In this document: positions 34,165-42,340 of the stretch, in pieces
How the letters are laid out: the number at the start of each line of letters is the position of its first letter
How positions within the stretch are numbered: position 1 is the first letter of the stretch
Assembly: GCA_964411985.1 (NCBI GenBank)
Contig: CAYPNF010000014.1
Coordinates: 62,001-126,000 of the forward strand
DNA length: 64,000 bases
Source: CAYPNF01 sp964411985
Lineage (GTDB): Bacteria > Verrucomicrobiota > Verrucomicrobiia > Limisphaerales > J093
Reading direction: 5' to 3'
Translations under genes and position numbers: made by a program
Notes under the pieces: generated by a model
Database searches by the model: none
Seen by the model: only the letters and a program-made list of their open reading frames with translations
Told to the model about the DNA's origin: nothing

Positions 34165-34920
34165 ATGTTGATCAAAGTCAGCTTGATTGTTGCCATCATC
34201 GCGGCCATCGGAACCTTGGTGGTAACCCAGCTTCCTGTTGCTGAGAAAATCACCGCCCTTAACACCGAGTTGGACACCACCAAAACCTCGCTGAAGGCGG
34301 CTGAGGACGACGCGACGAAGTCCAAGAGCGAGCTGAAGGTGGTCCGGGAGGTCGCCGAAAAGACGGGCAGGCAGTTGGCTGAGACCACCGCCAATCTGGA
34401 AGCTGCGACCAGCAAGGCCACCAGCCAGGAGAACCGCGCGAACCGTGCGGAGACCGATCTCAACAAGACCAAGACGGAACTCACTGAAGCGCAAAGGGAT
34501 TTGGCATCATGGAAAGCCCTTGGACGGCCGGTGGACCAGATCGAGAAAGCACTCGGCGACCTGGTCAAAGCGAACTTGGCCAACGAAGCTCTTACGGAAG
34601 AGAAAAGGGTGATCAGCCGCAAACTCACCCAAACCGAAGCTCGTTTGCAGAAGTATGAAGGAGACAAGGATATGGCCCCCGACATGCCCGCAGGTATCAA
34701 GGGCAAGATCGTGGCGGTGAATCCTGAATGGGACTTTGTGGTGCTCGACATCGGAGGTAACCAGGGCTTGGTGGAACGCGGTGAACTGCTCGTGAATCGC
34801 GAGGGGAAATTGGTGGCCAAGCTCCGCATTACCGCCGTGGAGGCGAATCGAGCGATCGCCAACGTGCTTCCTGCTTGGAAGCAGTCCTCAGTGGTCGAGG
34901 GCGATCTCGTAATGCACTAA
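34165..34920 (+). CDS. Membrane-anchored coiled-coil protein
   Basis: A 251-residue protein with one N-terminal membrane segment ('VSLIVAIIAAIGTLVVTQL'), a long coiled coil (about 27-175, rich in Glu, Lys, Thr and Ala, e.g. 'AETTANLEAATSKATSQ') and a C-terminal beta domain (about 180-251, 'GKIVAVNPEWDFVVLDIGG' and 'RGELLVNREGKLVAKLRI'). The end domain resembles the small beta domain at the end of FlgT-like and similar envelope proteins. No enzyme motif. It is followed 19 bases later by a small lipoprotein gene on the same strand; the pair may act together in the envelope. Function not recognised. Confidence 0.75.
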   Translation: MLIKVSLIVAIIAAIGTLVVTQLPVAEKITALNTELDTTKTSLKAAEDDATKSKSELKVVREVAEKTGRQLAETTANLEAATSKATSQENRANRAETDLNKTKTELTEAQRDLASWKALGRPVDQIEKALGDLVKANLANEALTEEKRVISRKLTQTEARLQKYEGDKDMAPDMPAGIKGKIVAVNPEWDFVVLDIGGNQGLVERGELLVNREGKLVAKLRITAVEANRAIANVLPAWKQSSVVEGDLVMH

Positions 34921-34939
34921 TCCGTTCCCTGTGGTGTTT

Positions 34940-35110
34940 ATGCTGCGGAACTTGACTCGTCAAACCTTGGCTTATCTCTTCTTGGGATGCTTGGGGCTTT
35001 TCTTGGCTGGGTGCGCTTCCACTGAGCCTGAGAACATGTCAGAACGCCCGTGGAACGCTCCCAAGAGTTGGGAGAACGGGCTTCCCGGCGGGATGATGGA
35101 AGGAAGGTAG
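34940..35110 (+). CDS. Small lipoprotein, 56 residues
   Basis: A short gene with a clear lipoprotein signal: a basic N-terminus (MLRNLTRQ), a hydrophobic stretch ('LAYLFLGCLGLFLAGC') and lipobox L-A-G-C with the lipidated Cys at residue 25. The mature part is only about 32 residues and contains 'RPWNAPKSWENGLPGG', rich in Trp, Pro and Gly. It starts 19 bases after the coiled-coil gene and ends just before the convergent rny gene. The signal and lipobox make chance unlikely. Function unknown. Confidence 0.7.
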   Translation: MLRNLTRQTLAYLFLGCLGLFLAGCASTEPENMSERPWNAPKSWENGLPGGMMEGR

Positions 35111-35116
35111 GTCGGC

Positions 35117-36685
35117 CTACTTCGCGAAGTCAACGCACCGTGTTTCCCTCACTACGGTGACCCGGATCTGCCCGGGGTACTGAAGTTCGTCCTCGATTCT
35201 CCTCGCGATGCTCTTGGCCAGAGCGTAGCACTGTTCGTCCAGCATGCTTTCGGGTTGCACCAGCACGCGCAGTTCCCTTCCGGCTTGCACCGCATAGCAC
35301 TTCTCCACCCCGGGAAAAGAGTTACCAATCTGTTCGAGGCTCTCCAGTCGTTTGATGTAGGTGGTCATGGATTCCGACCTTGCTCCGGGCCGGGATGCGC
35401 TGATGGCATCCGCCGCGCTGACCAATACCCCGAGCGCGCTGGATTGCGGAACTTCACCATGGTGGGAAGCTACCCCGTTGACGACCTCTTCGCTCTCCCC
35501 GTAGCGCTTGACCAGATCCGCTCCAATCAGGGCATGAGACCCTTCCACCTCATGGTTCACTGCTTTCCCAATGTCGTGCAGGAGTCCGGTGCGTTTGGCC
35601 TTGTGGATATCGATGCCCAGTTCCGCAGCCATCATCCCCGCCAACTGAGCCACTTCGATGGAGTGATCGAGGATGTTTTGGGAGAAGCTGTGTCGAAACC
35701 GTAAGCGGCCCAACAACTTAACCACTTCCTGGTGCATCGGCGGCAGCCCCACTTGAAACACCGCTTCCTCGCCCGCCTTGACGATCGTCTCGTCAATCTC
35801 TTGGGTCACTCGGCCCACAACCTCCTCAATGCGAGTTGGATGGATCCGTCCATCCAGGATCAACCGTTCCATGGCTTGCCTGGCCACCTCCCGCCGTACC
35901 GGATCAAAACCCGAAAGCACCACCGCATTGGGCGTGTCGTCGATTAGGACCGTGACGCCTGTGGCGGCCTCAAACGCTCGGATATTTCGCCCCTCCCGTC
36001 CGATGATGCGTCCCTTGATGTCATCCCCGTGCAGCGCCACCGTGGCTGTGGTGGTTTCAAAAGTGTGTTCCCCTGCGTACCGCTGGATCGCCATGGTCAC
36101 GATCTTGCGCGCCTGGTCTTCGGCCTTCAGTTTAGCCTCCTCGACGATGCGCCGGGACAGGTCACTCGCGTCCTTGAGCGCCTCCTGTTCGATCTCCTTC
36201 AGGAATAGGGCGCGTGCGTCCGACTCGGAAAGATGGCTGAGTCTCTGGAGGTCATCCCGTCGCAGTTGGATCAAACGATGCGCCTCCTGCTGTGCGGCGT
36301 CGAGTTCCTCGTGGTGGCGCTGCAGGCTCGCTTGCTGATCGCGCAGCCCTTTCTCCCTCTCCACCAAGCCTTCGAGTTGCTGGTTGACCAGGATCTCTCG
36401 TTGGGTCACCCGTTGCTGCACCTCGTCCAGATCTTTCCGTTGGGTCAGCAAAGATCGTTCCGCCTCCGCCCGACAACGTACGGCTTCTTCGTTCGCAGCG
36501 ACTTTCGCCTCGCGAAGCAGGGTCTCCGCCTCGCGGCGAGCTTGCTCCAGCAAGTCCTTCTGCGTCTTTTCCAGGATTTCTCGGCGGCTGGTCTCTTTCC
36601 AGCTTCGGATCAGGTAACCTAGGAAAGCCCCTGCGCCCAGGCCCAAACCAAGTCCGGCCCACGGTGTAAGTAACTCCAGATTCAT
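35117..36685 (-). CDS. rny: Ribonuclease Y
   Basis: Membrane-anchored endoribonuclease that starts mRNA decay. The 522-residue protein has an N-terminal membrane segment ('WAGLGLGLGAGAFLGYLI'), a long coiled coil (about 30-200), a KH RNA-binding domain with 'KGRIIGREGRNIRAFE' (about 215-230) and an HD domain with 'NILDHSIEVAQLAG' and 'RTGLLHDIGKAV' carrying the catalytic His-Asp. The length matches the Bacillus family. ATG at 36685 lies two bases after the stop of the cyclo-ligase gene (TGA at 36688-36690), so the two are translationally linked. Confidence 0.96.
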   Translation of the reverse strand: MNLELLTPWAGLGLGLGAGAFLGYLIRSWKETSRREILEKTQKDLLEQARREAETLLREAKVAANEEAVRCRAEAERSLLTQRKDLDEVQQRVTQREILVNQQLEGLVEREKGLRDQQASLQRHHEELDAAQQEAHRLIQLRRDDLQRLSHLSESDARALFLKEIEQEALKDASDLSRRIVEEAKLKAEDQARKIVTMAIQRYAGEHTFETTTATVALHGDDIKGRIIGREGRNIRAFEAATGVTVLIDDTPNAVVLSGFDPVRREVARQAMERLILDGRIHPTRIEEVVGRVTQEIDETIVKAGEEAVFQVGLPPMHQEVVKLLGRLRFRHSFSQNILDHSIEVAQLAGMMAAELGIDIHKAKRTGLLHDIGKAVNHEVEGSHALIGADLVKRYGESEEVVNGVASHHGEVPQSSALGVLVSAADAISASRPGARSESMTTYIKRLESLEQIGNSFPGVEKCYAVQAGRELRVLVQPESMLDEQCYALAKSIARRIEDELQYPGQIRVTVVRETRCVDFAK

Positions 36686-36687
36686 TT

Positions 36688-37272
36688 TCAGCCCGGTCGC
36701 TGGCCACAGAGCACCCAGCGCACCGGTGTCAAGATGCAATCAACAAGATAATCATGCGGCTCGGTGGGAATCTCATCTACAATCTGACACTCAAAACCAA
36801 ACCCACAAAGCCATCCGCCCGCGTCAGGCAACAGCCGGTCATAGTATCCCTTGCCCTTACCCAGCCGTCGCCCTCGCATGTCAAAGCCTAGACCAGGTAC
36901 TAATACTAAGTCCAGCTGCTTTAATGGTACCTCCGGGCAGTCCCGCGCAGGCTCGCGGATGCCAAAACGTCCTGTCACCAGATCGCGGTCTACATCGACG
37001 ACGCAAGCCGCTTCGTAGCCTCCTTTTTCCTCATTGTAGCGTGGCAGACAGATCTTTTTCCCTTCCCGCCACCCTTCCATCAGCGCTGACCAAAGGTTGA
37101 GTTCGGTCGAGACGGGGGCATAGCCCAGAACCCACCTTGCCTTCCGCCATTCGTCCTGGTCTAAGAGCAGTCTGCAAGCCTTCGCCGAATCAGTCGGGCC
37201 ACTTGTGGCTGCCGCCCGCTCTTGCGCCTCACGTAAGGTTTTGCGCAGCTCCGTTTTGCTTGATCCATCCAT
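36688..37272 (-). CDS. 5-formyltetrahydrofolate cyclo-ligase
   Basis: ATP-dependent enzyme that converts 5-formyl-THF to 5,10-methenyl-THF, salvaging folate. The 194-residue protein has 'KTELRKTLREAQ' at the N-terminus, the family motif 'LDLVLVPGLGFDMRGRRLG' followed by 'KGKGYYDRLLPDAGG', and 'EPHDYLVDCILTP' at the end. The glycine-rich segment contacts ATP and substrate in this family. It lies directly upstream of rny, downstream of rarA (gap of 15 bases), all on the minus strand, forming a rarA-FCL-rny unit. Confidence 0.94.
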   Translation of the reverse strand: MDGSSKTELRKTLREAQERAAATSGPTDSAKACRLLLDQDEWRKARWVLGYAPVSTELNLWSALMEGWREGKKICLPRYNEEKGGYEAACVVDVDRDLVTGRFGIREPARDCPEVPLKQLDLVLVPGLGFDMRGRRLGKGKGYYDRLLPDAGGWLCGFGFECQIVDEIPTEPHDYLVDCILTPVRWVLCGQRPG

Positions 37273-37287
37273 GCAGGGATCCCTCGG

Positions 37288-38715
37288 CTATCCATGGCTT
37301 CGCCCGCGTTTGTCATCATCGGCGTGACTCGGGGTAGTTCGGCTACCCTCCCTGGCCTCAGCTTCCTTGGCAAGGGCACGCCAACGTTCCAACCTTTCCT
37401 TGATCTTCTTTTCGGACCCTTGGTCGGTCGGTTGGTAAAACCGTCGGGCTTCCTCCAGGTAGGATTGGGGTACGTAGTGCCCGGGGAAATCATGGGAGTA
37501 TTGGTAACCTTTGCCGTGGTCGAGCTGTTTGGCCCCCTGATAGTGGGCGTCGCGTAAGTGCTTCGGAACAGCCAGGGTCCGGCCAGAGCGCACATCGGTT
37601 AACGCTGCATCGATGGCGACCATGGCACTGTTGCTCTTGTTGGCGCAGGCGATGTAGATCGCTGCTTCAGCCAGAGGGATGCGCGCCTCGGGCCAGCCGA
37701 TGAACTCAGCTGCTTGACACGAAGTTTGCGCCAAAACCAATGCCATCGGGTCCGCTAATCCCACGTCCTCCGCCGCGCAGATCACCATTCGCCGCGCGAT
37801 GAACCGGGGGTCTTCTCCCGCATGGATCATCTTTGCCAGCCAGTAGAGAGTCGCATCCGGATCGCTGCCGCGCATGGACTTGATAAAGGCTGAGATGGTG
37901 TCGTAGTGGCCATCTTCGTCGGCATCGTAGACTACCGCCTTTTTCTGGATACTCTGTTCGGCGGCCCGCAGGTCGATGCGGACTTGGCCAGCGGTCCCCG
38001 GCGGGGTGGTGATGGCGGCAATCTCAAGCGCGTTAAGCGCCTTTCGCGCATCACCGTCCGCAATCTTGGCCAGATGCCTGAGCGCAGCTTCGTCAGCAAC
38101 GATGTTCAAGTGACCCAGGCCTCTTTCGGTGTCTGACAGGGCTCGGCCTAGCAAGGTCAACAAGTCGGATTCGGTCAGAGGCACTAGCTCAAACACCTGG
38201 GAACGAGACACTAAGGGTGCGTTCACGAAGAAGAACGGGTTGTGAGTAGTCGCCCCCACCAGACGAATCACCCCGCTCTCCACATCAGGCAGGAGCACAT
38301 CCTGTTGCGCTTTGTTGAACCGGTGGATCTCGTCGATGAAGAGGGTCGTCGGCTCACCCGTATTGGCCAGGCGGTTGGCGGCTCCGGCGAGTTCTCGACG
38401 GATATCGGCTACGTTCGATTCCACGCCGCTCAGGCGTACGAAGCGGGATCGAGTCTGGCTGGCAATGATCTGAGCGAGTGAGGTTTTGCCGGTACCGGGC
38501 GGGCCAAAGAAGATGACTGACTGCACCCGGTCCGCCTCGATCGCACGCCGCAGGAGCTGACCTTCACCCAGGATATGAGATTGTCCCGCATACTCTCGTA
38601 AGTCCCTGGGCCGCATGCGAGAAGCCAACGGAGCAGGTCTCCGTGACGAGGAGGCCGGATTCTTCTCAGGAACCTCCGGCGCTTTCTCGCGAGTTTGAAA
38701 CAGGTCATCAGCCAT
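37288..38715 (-). CDS. rarA: Replication-associated recombination protein RarA (MgsA)
   Basis: AAA+ ATPase of the RarA/Mgs1/WRNIP1 family, acting at stalled replication forks. The 475-residue protein has Walker A 'IFFGPPGTGKTSLAQI' (about 72-87), Walker B 'TLFIDEIHRFNKAQQDVLL' (about 130), 'LVGATTHNPFFFVN' with the sensor residue, and the C-terminal RarA domain with 'DPDATLYWLAKMIHAGEDP' and 'AAEDVGLADPMAL'. ATG at 38715 is chosen; a TTG at 38724 would add three residues. The C-terminal tail is charged. It leads the minus-strand unit with the folate cyclo-ligase and rny genes. Confidence 0.95.
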   Translation of the reverse strand: MADDLFQTREKAPEVPEKNPASSSRRPAPLASRMRPRDLREYAGQSHILGEGQLLRRAIEADRVQSVIFFGPPGTGKTSLAQIIASQTRSRFVRLSGVESNVADIRRELAGAANRLANTGEPTTLFIDEIHRFNKAQQDVLLPDVESGVIRLVGATTHNPFFFVNAPLVSRSQVFELVPLTESDLLTLLGRALSDTERGLGHLNIVADEAALRHLAKIADGDARKALNALEIAAITTPPGTAGQVRIDLRAAEQSIQKKAVVYDADEDGHYDTISAFIKSMRGSDPDATLYWLAKMIHAGEDPRFIARRMVICAAEDVGLADPMALVLAQTSCQAAEFIGWPEARIPLAEAAIYIACANKSNSAMVAIDAALTDVRSGRTLAVPKHLRDAHYQGAKQLDHGKGYQYSHDFPGHYVPQSYLEEARRFYQPTDQGSEKKIKERLERWRALAKEAEAREGSRTTPSHADDDKRGRSHG

Positions 38716-38796
38716 GCGCGGCAATCACCCTGCAGCAAGTCCCCGGACGATGCCCAGCAGATTCCTCGAGGGAAGGTCGGTCTCCTTCCAAGGGAG

Positions 38797-39693
38797 TCAG
38801 CGCCCCACTCGGAAGAACTCCTTCGCTTCGGTGGCGGGTCCAGACCACGAATAGTCCGACGTGGGGAAAACGATGTTGGTCGCCTTCTTCTGCCAGCTCC
38901 CCAGATCCGGGGATGCCTCCACTTGGTACGCCTGATTCGGAATCCCAGTCCATTGGAGCGTCACTACTTGGGTCTGGACGGTGAGGGATTTCACCACGAG
39001 CGGAGCGAGGGTGGTTCTGGTGGCAACCAGTTCGCCCTTCAACTTCACGACGGTGTCACCGTCACTGACGAGTTTGAAGAGGAACTGCGTATCGACTGGA
39101 ATGGTCAGAACTTGCTCATTTCCCTCTGTCTTGAGGGAACCCAAAGTGGTTACTTTATTGGTGGCATACCCGGTGAGAATGAAGCTGCCCGACTGCGCCA
39201 TCAATCCGCTGACCCGATAGGCGAAGGAGCTTACGGAGTTGGTGGGGAAGGCAAAGACGAGCCCGGAGGAGTCGAATTGGCCGTCTGTGATCGTGGCGGG
39301 CGGACTGAAAGCGTTCAGACTCACCTTCCGCAGAGCCGCTTTTCCGGTGGAGAAAGGGATCGAGACAGTCGCACCGTAATTGGCCGGCTCTTTTCCGTCG
39401 CTTCCATCGGCCTTGGGCTCCCAGGATCCGCTATCCATCGCGGTGAGGGTGCTGGCTTCCATGAATTGAATGGTACTGCCCTCCAAGGACGCGGCAAGCT
39501 GGCCGGAGTAATGAGTAGTCATGCTTCCCACTCCCTGCTCCTTGAATGCACTGCCAATGGTGCTTCCTGAGATGGTAATCATCGTCTTGTTCGTGTCGAC
39601 GATGAAAACCTCGCCGCAAACCATCGGCATGAGCAAGGTCAGAATCGCGGCATTCACGACCGAATTTCGGACCCAATATCGTTGATACTCCAT
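38797..39693 (-). CDS. Secreted protein of unknown function with FFRV end module
   Basis: A 298-residue protein with a likely signal peptide ('VVNAAILTLLMPMVCGEV'). The middle is a beta-rich region with no recognised family ('TMITISGSTIGSAFKEQG', 'FSTGKAALRKVSLNAFSPP'). The last about 60 residues form a fibronectin-III-like module, 'TLQWTGIPNQAYQVEASPD' then 'LGSWQKKA' and 'EFFRVGR', the same arrangement as the C-terminus of the CotH protein at the left edge. Such ends are common in verrucomicrobial secreted proteins. ATG at 39693 begins the signal. Not in an obvious operon. Confidence 0.7.
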   Translation of the reverse strand: MEYQRYWVRNSVVNAAILTLLMPMVCGEVFIVDTNKTMITISGSTIGSAFKEQGVGSMTTHYSGQLAASLEGSTIQFMEASTLTAMDSGSWEPKADGSDGKEPANYGATVSIPFSTGKAALRKVSLNAFSPPATITDGQFDSSGLVFAFPTNSVSSFAYRVSGLMAQSGSFILTGYATNKVTTLGSLKTEGNEQVLTIPVDTQFLFKLVSDGDTVVKLKGELVATRTTLAPLVVKSLTVQTQVVTLQWTGIPNQAYQVEASPDLGSWQKKATNIVFPTSDYSWSGPATEAKEFFRVGR

Positions 39694-39868
39694 GCGTGAA
39701 GCGTAGCACATCCCGCCCTACAATGGCCAACTATTTTGCGCTGCTTGATCTGAACCGCTCTGAATCACCCGGGTCTCTTGAGGGCGGACGATTTGGGGCG
39801 GGAATGCGCCGGCCGCAGGCTGCGTTACGCAGTCCGGGTTTCACCGGATTTTCACCGACAGGTGGTTC

Positions 39869-40510
39869 TTACCCTTTGTTCGTCGGTACCGGCGGGTTGG
39901 GCACTGGTTTCATGTAACGGTGAACGAGCACGTAGTACAGCGTCCCCAGCACTGCGATGGCGCCCAATACCCAGAGCGTAATGCGGTGGAGTTCCCCTTT
40001 CATCAACCGCTCATCCTGTCCCGCCATGACGCCTACCCAGCAGAGCACTCCGCACCATAAGGCTGAGCCCAGCAACGTGTAGAGCGAGAAGAGCCAGTAA
40101 TCCATCTTCACGATCCCGGCGGGAATTCCTATGAGGTGACGGACGACGGGAAGCAGCCGCGAAATAAAGATGCCTAAAGATCCAAACCGTTGCGCCCAGG
40201 CTTCGGCAGCGGCGACCTTTTCGGGGGGAATCATGAAGTACTTTCCGTAACGCAGCACGAGGGGGCGTCCGGCCCAGCGGGAGGCCCAGTACATCGCCGT
40301 GGCCCCGATCCAGGAGCCGATTGCTCCGGCGATCACGATGCCGAACATGCTCATTTTTCCAGAGTTCCTGGCGAGGATGGCGGCAGGGGGGATGACGAAT
40401 TCACTCGGCAGGGGAACGATCGAGCTCTCGATGGCCATCAGCAGGGCAATGAGGGGGTATCCGCCGGCTTCCAGCGAGTTCGAGTACCAGGTCAGCAGCT
40501 CTTTGAACAT
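39869..40510 (-). CDS. DedA-family membrane protein
   Basis: A 213-residue inner-membrane protein of the DedA/VTT family, implicated in lipid scrambling and undecaprenyl phosphate recycling. Family landmarks: 'IALLMAIESSIVPLPSEFV' and 'IPPAAILARN' in the first re-entrant region, 'AGAIGSWIGATAMYWASRW', and 'ISRLLPVVRHLIGIPAGI' with the conserved Arg residues. About five hydrophobic segments are visible. ATG at 40510 is chosen because the first 17 residues of the longer frame look like intergenic translation. Positioned between the FFRV protein and queD, same strand. Confidence 0.92.
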   Translation of the reverse strand: MFKELLTWYSNSLEAGGYPLIALLMAIESSIVPLPSEFVIPPAAILARNSGKMSMFGIVIAGAIGSWIGATAMYWASRWAGRPLVLRYGKYFMIPPEKVAAAEAWAQRFGSLGIFISRLLPVVRHLIGIPAGIVKMDYWLFSLYTLLGSALWCGVLCWVGVMAGQDERLMKGELHRITLWVLGAIAVLGTLYYVLVHRYMKPVPNPPVPTNKG

Positions 40511-40603
40511 GGGCTCTTGGGATAATGGATTCGGGGGCGTCAGTGCAAGCAGGGATCGCAATCAACGCCCACTTTTTGATGGAGGGTCGTTGGGGTCCTT
40601 GGG

Positions 40604-40966
40604 CTATTCGCCGCGATAGATGCACCTTGCCGTGCAGGTTTCGGCCACCATCACTTCCACCAGTTGCGGCAGTCGGGGCTTGAGGTGGTCCCAGATCCAG
40701 CGGGCGATATTCTCGCTGGTGGGGTTGTCCAATCCCGGAACCTCATTCAAGTATCGGTGATCGAGCTTGTCCCAGAGCGGTTTGAAGGCCTTGGTGATGT
40801 CGGCATAATCCAGGAGCCAGCCCAGTTCCGGGTCACACTCCCCTTGGATCGCTACTTCCGCCTGGAAGCTATGTCCGTGCAAGCGCCGGCATTTATGGGT
40901 TTGGGGAAGTTTGGGAAGCAGGTGCGCCGCTTCGAATTGAAAGGTCTTTCTCAGTTCCATTTTCAT
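40604..40966 (-). CDS. queD: 6-carboxytetrahydropterin synthase-like (QueD)
   Basis: A 120-residue enzyme of the PTPS/QueD family, converting dihydroneopterin triphosphate to 6-carboxytetrahydropterin in queuosine/7-deazaguanine biosynthesis. Zinc ligands are His in 'FQFEAAHLLP' and the two His of 'RRLHGHSFQAEV'. The catalytic Cys is in 'THKCRRLHGH'. 'LDHRYLNEVPGLDNPTSEN' and 'VMVAETCTARCIY' complete the family pattern. It begins 12 bases after the end of the luxC-like gene on the same strand and so may be co-transcribed with it, an odd pairing in function. No other queuosine genes are in the window. Confidence 0.92.
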   Translation of the reverse strand: MKMELRKTFQFEAAHLLPKLPQTHKCRRLHGHSFQAEVAIQGECDPELGWLLDYADITKAFKPLWDKLDHRYLNEVPGLDNPTSENIARWIWDHLKPRLPQLVEVMVAETCTARCIYRGE

Positions 40967-40978
40967 TGCAAAGAGTCT

Positions 40979-42340
40979 CTATTTTTCCCAGTCCACCCAA
41001 GTGATCAGGTCCCCCAAGGCGGGACGTCCATCATGGCGCCAGGCGAGTGGTGGTTGCTGCATTTTGCCCAGCGGACAGACCCGCGTCGCTCCCCAGCGGG
41101 CGAACCTGAGCGCGAGATGCGCTGCCTGGCTTTCCGTGGAGGCAATCCCGACGGTAGAAACTTTGTCGCGGACGTTATCCGCGCCGTGCAAGGCCTGGTC
41201 CAAGTCTGAAACGGCTTTGACATAGACCATGCGGTTGAGGCACGAGAGCTGGAATAGCGGATCATTCTCGAACACCACGGTCCATGCGGTCGATTTTTCA
41301 CTCTTCCAGAGGAGAGTGTCGCGCAGATTCGAGGCGCGGATCTCATAGAAACTACGGCGCGAGGCGATCGCAACCGATTGTTCCAGCGCGAGCGGACCGC
41401 GGGGATGGGTCTGTTCCCGGACTTGAAGGTGGTGGGCTAGCCGGGCGGCGAATTCCGCAGGCGAAATGGGTCCTCCCGTTTCGACGTAGAAGACGTGGGG
41501 TGAGAGGCAGCCCAGCTGGTTCCAGGCCGCCACGTCGAGGGCGGCGTTGGCGGCGATTCGGTCGACTTGGGCGCCTTCCAACACCTCTTGAGCCACGTAA
41601 CCGAAACTGACGCGGTGACCATAGCCCAGAAAGCGGGCTTGGGCGGGAACGCGCGTTCGGATCCTTGCCAGGGTTTCATCGGAACCCGTGGCCGTGACGC
41701 AGTCCGCTTCCGCAAAGAGCGCGCTTTCGAGTGGTTCATTCCCGCCCTTCCATTCTGCGACCTCGAGGCAGCTGCCGATCTTCGGTTCGCGTTCGTGGAT
41801 CGAGTGGGCCAGCAGGCGGGGTAGCAAACTCGTGCCGGTGGCGCACTTCATGAATTGTGCGGAACGGGTGAGCAGGCCGAGGATCATGCTCGTCCAGGCG
41901 GGGCACGGCAGGTTGCCCGCAGCGAAATGCACTATCAGTTCCGGGCTGCGCGCAAACGAGGACCGCTCGTTTCGCTCTTCGTCGCGGCTGGAGACCATGG
42001 CATCCAGTCGGTCCAATTCTCCCAAATCCTGTCGTACGAGGGTTTCAAGGCTTTTGACGGTGATGGATCCGAAGAAGCTCTTAATCCCCTCCGCCAGAAC
42101 CTCAGGTGGAAAACCGGCGTCAGCCTGGCCTTGGCGCAGGGCGATGGCTCGATAGGGATTGTTCTCGGCCAGCCAATCTTCGGCAGTGGCCGCCAGGACC
42201 TGGATGATTCTGGTGGTGCTCTTCTCCGACAGGTATTGCCGCTGGTTGCGCTTGATGGCCAGGCATGCGTCCTGCACCATCTGAGGGCTCAGAGGAGTCC
42301 CAGAGGGAAGGTCGGCGAGAAAGAAGTCCGGGAGTTTCAT
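40979..42340 (-). CDS. LuxC-like acyl-CoA/acyl-protein reductase
   Basis: A 453-residue protein of the LuxC family (PF05893), NADPH-dependent reductases that turn activated fatty acids into aldehydes. The catalytic cysteine is expected at about Cys278 in 'NQLGCLSPHVFYVE'. Other family stretches are 'ELIVHFAAGNLPCPAWTSM' and 'AADCVTATGSD-like' residues 'FAEADCVTATGSDETL'. Its ATG overlaps the stop of the luxE-like gene (ATGA at 42337-42340), so the pair is translationally coupled, as in fatty-acid reductase systems. There is no luciferase gene nearby, so light emission is not implied; related pairs occur in cell-envelope and secondary-metabolite loci. Confidence 0.88.
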   Translation of the reverse strand: MKLPDFFLADLPSGTPLSPQMVQDACLAIKRNQRQYLSEKSTTRIIQVLAATAEDWLAENNPYRAIALRQGQADAGFPPEVLAEGIKSFFGSITVKSLETLVRQDLGELDRLDAMVSSRDEERNERSSFARSPELIVHFAAGNLPCPAWTSMILGLLTRSAQFMKCATGTSLLPRLLAHSIHEREPKIGSCLEVAEWKGGNEPLESALFAEADCVTATGSDETLARIRTRVPAQARFLGYGHRVSFGYVAQEVLEGAQVDRIAANAALDVAAWNQLGCLSPHVFYVETGGPISPAEFAARLAHHLQVREQTHPRGPLALEQSVAIASRRSFYEIRASNLRDTLLWKSEKSTAWTVVFENDPLFQLSCLNRMVYVKAVSDLDQALHGADNVRDKVSTVGIASTESQAAHLALRFARWGATRVCPLGKMQQPPLAWRHDGRPALGDLITWVDWEK

